NCBI RefSeq assembly: GCF_000338295.1
Contig: NZ_ANMO01000269.1
Span: 32,501 to 96,500, forward strand
Length of the DNA: 64,000 bases
Direction of reading: 5' to 3'
Source: Rhodopirellula europaea 6C
GTDB lineage: Bacteria; Planctomycetota; Planctomycetia; Pirellulales; Pirellulaceae
Part shown: piece after piece, positions 61,933-64,000 of the stretch
How positions within the stretch are numbered: position 1 is the stretch's first letter
How the letters are laid out: the number at the start of each line of letters is the position of its first letter
Translations under genes and position numbers: made by a program
The notes under the pieces: model-generated
Told to the model about the DNA's origin: nothing
Seen by the model: the letters and a program-made list of their open reading frames with translations, nothing else
Databases searched by the model: none

Positions 61933-62739
61933 CTAGCAATGCATCACGCAACCGCCGTCCACGTTGATGGTTTGACCGGTCACTTCTTTGGCTCGTTCTG
62001 ACGAGAGGAACACGATCATCGCGGCAACGTCTTCGCTGGTTTGCCAACGGGCGAGCGGAATCACGTTCTTGATCTTTTGATCCGTCCAGTCTTCGTAGGA
62101 AAGTCGATCTTGTGGTGGGGCGCCGTCATACCAAGCCTGCCAAACCGAACGGTTCAGGGCCGTCTTCACCATCCCGGGGCAAACCGTGTTCACCCGAACA
62201 TTGTGCGGTGCCAAGTCTTTGGCCATGCACTGTGCAAAATTGATGTTGGCTGCCTTGCTGGCACTGTAGGGCGGATCGGTCTGCGATCCCATCTGTCCCG
62301 CGATGGATGCCAGAAACACAAACGTGCCCGATCTTTGCTCAACTAACGGCGGTGCCAGTGCCGCAGCAACGTTGGCCATTCCGATGACGTTGACCTCCAG
62401 AGTTCGTTTCCATTCACTCGGGGCAACACGGGTGAACGGAAACCCAAACTTCCCCGACCCAATCGCAGCGCAGTGCACCACATGGTCGAGACGTCCGTGT
62501 TCATCCATGCAGGAACGGACCGCTTGCTTGACCTGTTCTTCATCGACAATGTCGACGATCTGCGTGCCGACTTTCACGCCCAGCTCTCGTAACTCGTTCG
62601 CAGCATCTTCGACTTTGGGCGAGACATCCCAAAGTTGAATCGAACAACCTTCTTCCGCAAACAGCCTCGCGGTTGCCAACCCAATCCCGCTGGCGCCACC
62701 CGTGACCAAAGCGGTGTTGCCGCTCAATTTCAAATCCAT
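61933..62739 (-). CDS. Short-chain dehydrogenase/reductase
   Basis: The 268-residue SDR has the NAD(P)-binding motif TGGASGIG at about 13-20, NAG-equivalent HCAAIG at about 89-94, and the catalytic Ser 145, Tyr 158 and Lys 162 in LASIAG and YSASKAA. The Asp 38 after the second strand (LWDVS) favours NAD(H) as cofactor. The C-terminal end (EVTGQTINVDGGCVMH) is typical of classical SDRs. Substrate unknown. It converges with the regulator gene, with 53 bases between their stops. Confidence 0.92.
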   Translation of the reverse strand: MDLKLSGNTALVTGGASGIGLATARLFAEEGCSIQLWDVSPKVEDAANELRELGVKVGTQIVDIVDEEQVKQAVRSCMDEHGRLDHVVHCAAIGSGKFGFPFTRVAPSEWKRTLEVNVIGMANVAAALAPPLVEQRSGTFVFLASIAGQMGSQTDPPYSASKAANINFAQCMAKDLAPHNVRVNTVCPGMVKTALNRSVWQAWYDGAPPQDRLSYEDWTDQKIKNVIPLARWQTSEDVAAMIVFLSSERAKEVTGQTINVDGGCVMHC

Positions 62740-62917
62740 CTCTGTTGTCCTAGGAATGATCGGTAGAAGAGTGCGGTGTTCAGGAAAGCGGAAGGATTCG
62801 TTGACTCATCCACTACGGTCGCCACCGAATCGTCGTCGAGATACGAACATCGCCCGCATTCAACCTGAGTTCATGCCGTGACAAAACTCATGGAGATGCA
62901 TCCAGGGAAAACGTCGT

Positions 62918-63304
62918 TCACGACGCTTCCACAGCTTTGCGATTTTCGCGTTCCTGCAGCAGTTGCAATGCGTGAGCTTCGCCCCACTTTTTCAGTGTCA
63001 GCAGCACGGGCGTGAGCGACTCGCCCTCTTCCGTCAATTCGTATTCGACTCGCGGTGGCACCTCGGCGTAGACGATCCGATTGACCAACCCGCTGTCCTC
63101 CAATTCGCGAAGCTGCTTGGTCAGCATTCTCTGCGTGACACAGCCAACCTTGCGTTTGAGAGCGCTGAATCGGAGGCGTCCGTCGACCATCAAATAGTAA
63201 AGCACGATGCCCTTCCATTTGCCGCCAATCAGTTCCAGCGTTGCCTCGACGGGACAAGCAGGTAGTTCATAGCTCGAATGCCGTGCTTTTCCATTGGTAT
63301 CCAT
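62918..63304 (-). CDS. HxlR-family transcriptional regulator
   Basis: The 128-residue winged-helix protein has the HxlR hallmark [24 protein letters not shown] with Cys 17, followed by the recognition part [34 protein letters not shown] and an [10 protein letters not shown] wing. In relatives such as YodB or HypR the conserved N-terminal Cys senses quinones or disulfide stress. I used ATG 63304; the frame to 63349 is open. It is divergent from a quinone oxidoreductase gene, a classical regulator/target pair for this family. Confidence 0.92.
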   Translation of the reverse strand: MDTNGKARHSSYELPACPVEATLELIGGKWKGIVLYYLMVDGRLRFSALKRKVGCVTQRMLTKQLRELEDSGLVNRIVYAEVPPRVEYELTEEGESLTPVLLTLKKWGEAHALQLLQERENRKAVEAS

Positions 63305-63334
63305 TGTGTGCCTATGCGCCTTGAAAGTGCGTTC

Positions 63335-63362
63335 TTGCCGGTTTGGCATCTACTCCTATTAT
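63335..63362 (+). promoter_or_regulatory. Candidate promoter of the quinone oxidoreductase gene
   Basis: TTGCCG at 63335-63340 and TATTAT at 63357-63362 have a 16-base spacer. The -10 matches five of six bases and the -35 four of six. The region between the divergent hxlR-type and oxidoreductase genes also contains two TACT direct repeats flanking the -10, which could be part of an HxlR site. Confidence 0.4.
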
Positions 63363-63456
63363 CACACCGTACTAACAAACAAACAGTCACGCGACCGCGG
63401 AAACAACTAAATGTTCTTTCGCGTCCGATCCACTCTCGAATCAAAGGAAACCAATC

Positions 63457-64000
63457 ATGAAAGCCATGCTGATCAAGAACTACGGTGAAAACGCAGCCTT
63501 CGAGGCATCTGAAGTCGATCAACCCGAAGTCAAACCGGGGCACGTCCTGGTCAAGATTGCCGCTTCGAGCGTCAACACGGTCGACACGATGATTCGCAAC
63601 ATGGGAAAGGACCTTCCTCTCTCGCCTGACACACCCGCCATCCTTGGAATGGACTTCGCCGGAACCGTCGAAGCTGTCGGCGAAGGTGTGCAGAACTATT
63701 CCGTCGGCGACGAAGTCTATGGCTGCGCCGGCGGGCTGGCAGATCTGCCGGGCACCTTGGCTGATTACATCGTGGCCGATGCCGACTTGATCGCTCACAA
63801 GGCGAAGAACCTGTCGATGAAAGAAGCCGCGGCGTTGCCACTCGTTGCAATCACCGCATACGAAGGCCTGGTTCGCGCCGGCATTCAAGCGGGCCAGAAG
63901 GTCCTCGTCCATGGAGGATCAGGCGGCGTGGGCCATGTCGCGTTGCAATTGGCCAAGCACTTTGGAGCGGATGTCTATTCCACCGGCGGCGGTGACAAAC
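63457..64000 (+). CDS. Zinc-type quinone oxidoreductase (MDR family), partial
   Basis: The gene runs off the right end; 181 codons are visible. The start MKAMLIKNYGENAAFE and the GroES-like N-terminal domain (HVLVKIAASSVNTVDTMIRNMG, LGMDFAGTVEAVGEGV, SVGDEVYGCAGGL) are those of NADPH:quinone reductases of the medium-chain dehydrogenase family. The Rossmann part begins with VLVHGGSGGVGHVALQLAKHFGADVY, whose GGSGGVG is the cofactor-binding motif. No zinc-ligand cysteines are seen. Divergent from the HxlR-type regulator. Confidence 0.92.
   Translation, partial: MKAMLIKNYGENAAFEASEVDQPEVKPGHVLVKIAASSVNTVDTMIRNMGKDLPLSPDTPAILGMDFAGTVEAVGEGVQNYSVGDEVYGCAGGLADLPGTLADYIVADADLIAHKAKNLSMKEAAALPLVAITAYEGLVRAGIQAGQKVLVHGGSGGVGHVALQLAKHFGADVYSTGGGDK

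Noticed and set aside
1-64000. CRISPR arrays, tRNA/rRNA genes, transposases, phage or conjugation genes
   Set aside because: None could be found by reading. The only repeats are the two palindromic elements and the coding repeats of the surface protein.

Overview
The window is a chromosomal segment from a marine planctomycete, most probably Rhodopirellula or a close Pirellulaceae relative. That placement is an inference from family content, not a database match. The supporting families are a planctomycete-type cytochrome c domain, DUF1559, an SHD1-domain protein, three sulfatase genes carrying four sulfatase domains, an ECF sigma/FecR pair, and large secreted proteins without recognised domains. 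I see no rRNA, tRNA, CRISPR array, phage or intact insertion sequence.

Layout. 1-141 is the tail of a gene entering from the left. 673-4292 holds a cytochrome c/DUF2231 membrane protein overlapping ppk. 4317-11670 holds an ABC-type export system (small membrane protein, large membrane protein, ATPase, and a separate permease at 10081) interrupted by an RlmK-like methyltransferase and a DUF1559 protein. 12004-15166 holds a YeiH-family transporter, a small membrane protein, a palindromic repeat element, a pirin and another small membrane protein. 15837-17393 is a sulfatase followed by a strong terminator. 17574-23953 is a seven-gene MoxR/DUF58/DUF4381/BatA/BatB/BatC/BatD operon. 23978-30902 carries an OprB-like porin, a three-gene cluster of secreted proteins (NTF2-like, Arg-Pro-Gly repeat, SHD1) and a DcaP-like porin whose 3' end is frameshifted. 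31618-38843 carries a secreted protein, a sulfatase, cardiolipin synthase, an APC permease and a K+-channel-like protein. 39091-43620 is an RND efflux adaptor and pump followed by a second copy of the repeat. 43763-49410 holds an AI-2E family permease, a secreted esterase and a 1045-residue protein with two sulfatase domains joined by a VHL-beta-like domain. 49588-52591 (minus strand) is arsD-arsA followed by a PhyH-type dioxygenase, with a promoter/operator in front of arsD. 52804-57823 pairs a large, internally duplicated secreted protein with a divergent ECF sigma factor and a FecR-like protein.

57842-61879 is the most coherent regulatory unit. A sigma-54-dependent activator, whose GAF domain carries four cysteines, is transcribed divergently from a three-gene cluster: a carboxymuconolactone decarboxylase-family protein with a Cys-rich tail, a DUF1348 protein, and a secreted alpha/beta hydrolase with an Asp nucleophile. 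The 223-bp gap between them contains a -24/-12 type promoter facing the cluster and three 14-bp palindromic boxes at enhancer distance. The window ends with an SDR oxidoreductase, an HxlR-family regulator and a divergent, truncated quinone oxidoreductase.

The most unusual items are the sulfatase-VHL-sulfatase fusion, the sigma-54 divergent unit, the dispersed palindromic element sitting directly behind stop codons, and the arsDA operon that has no arsR or efflux gene nearby.
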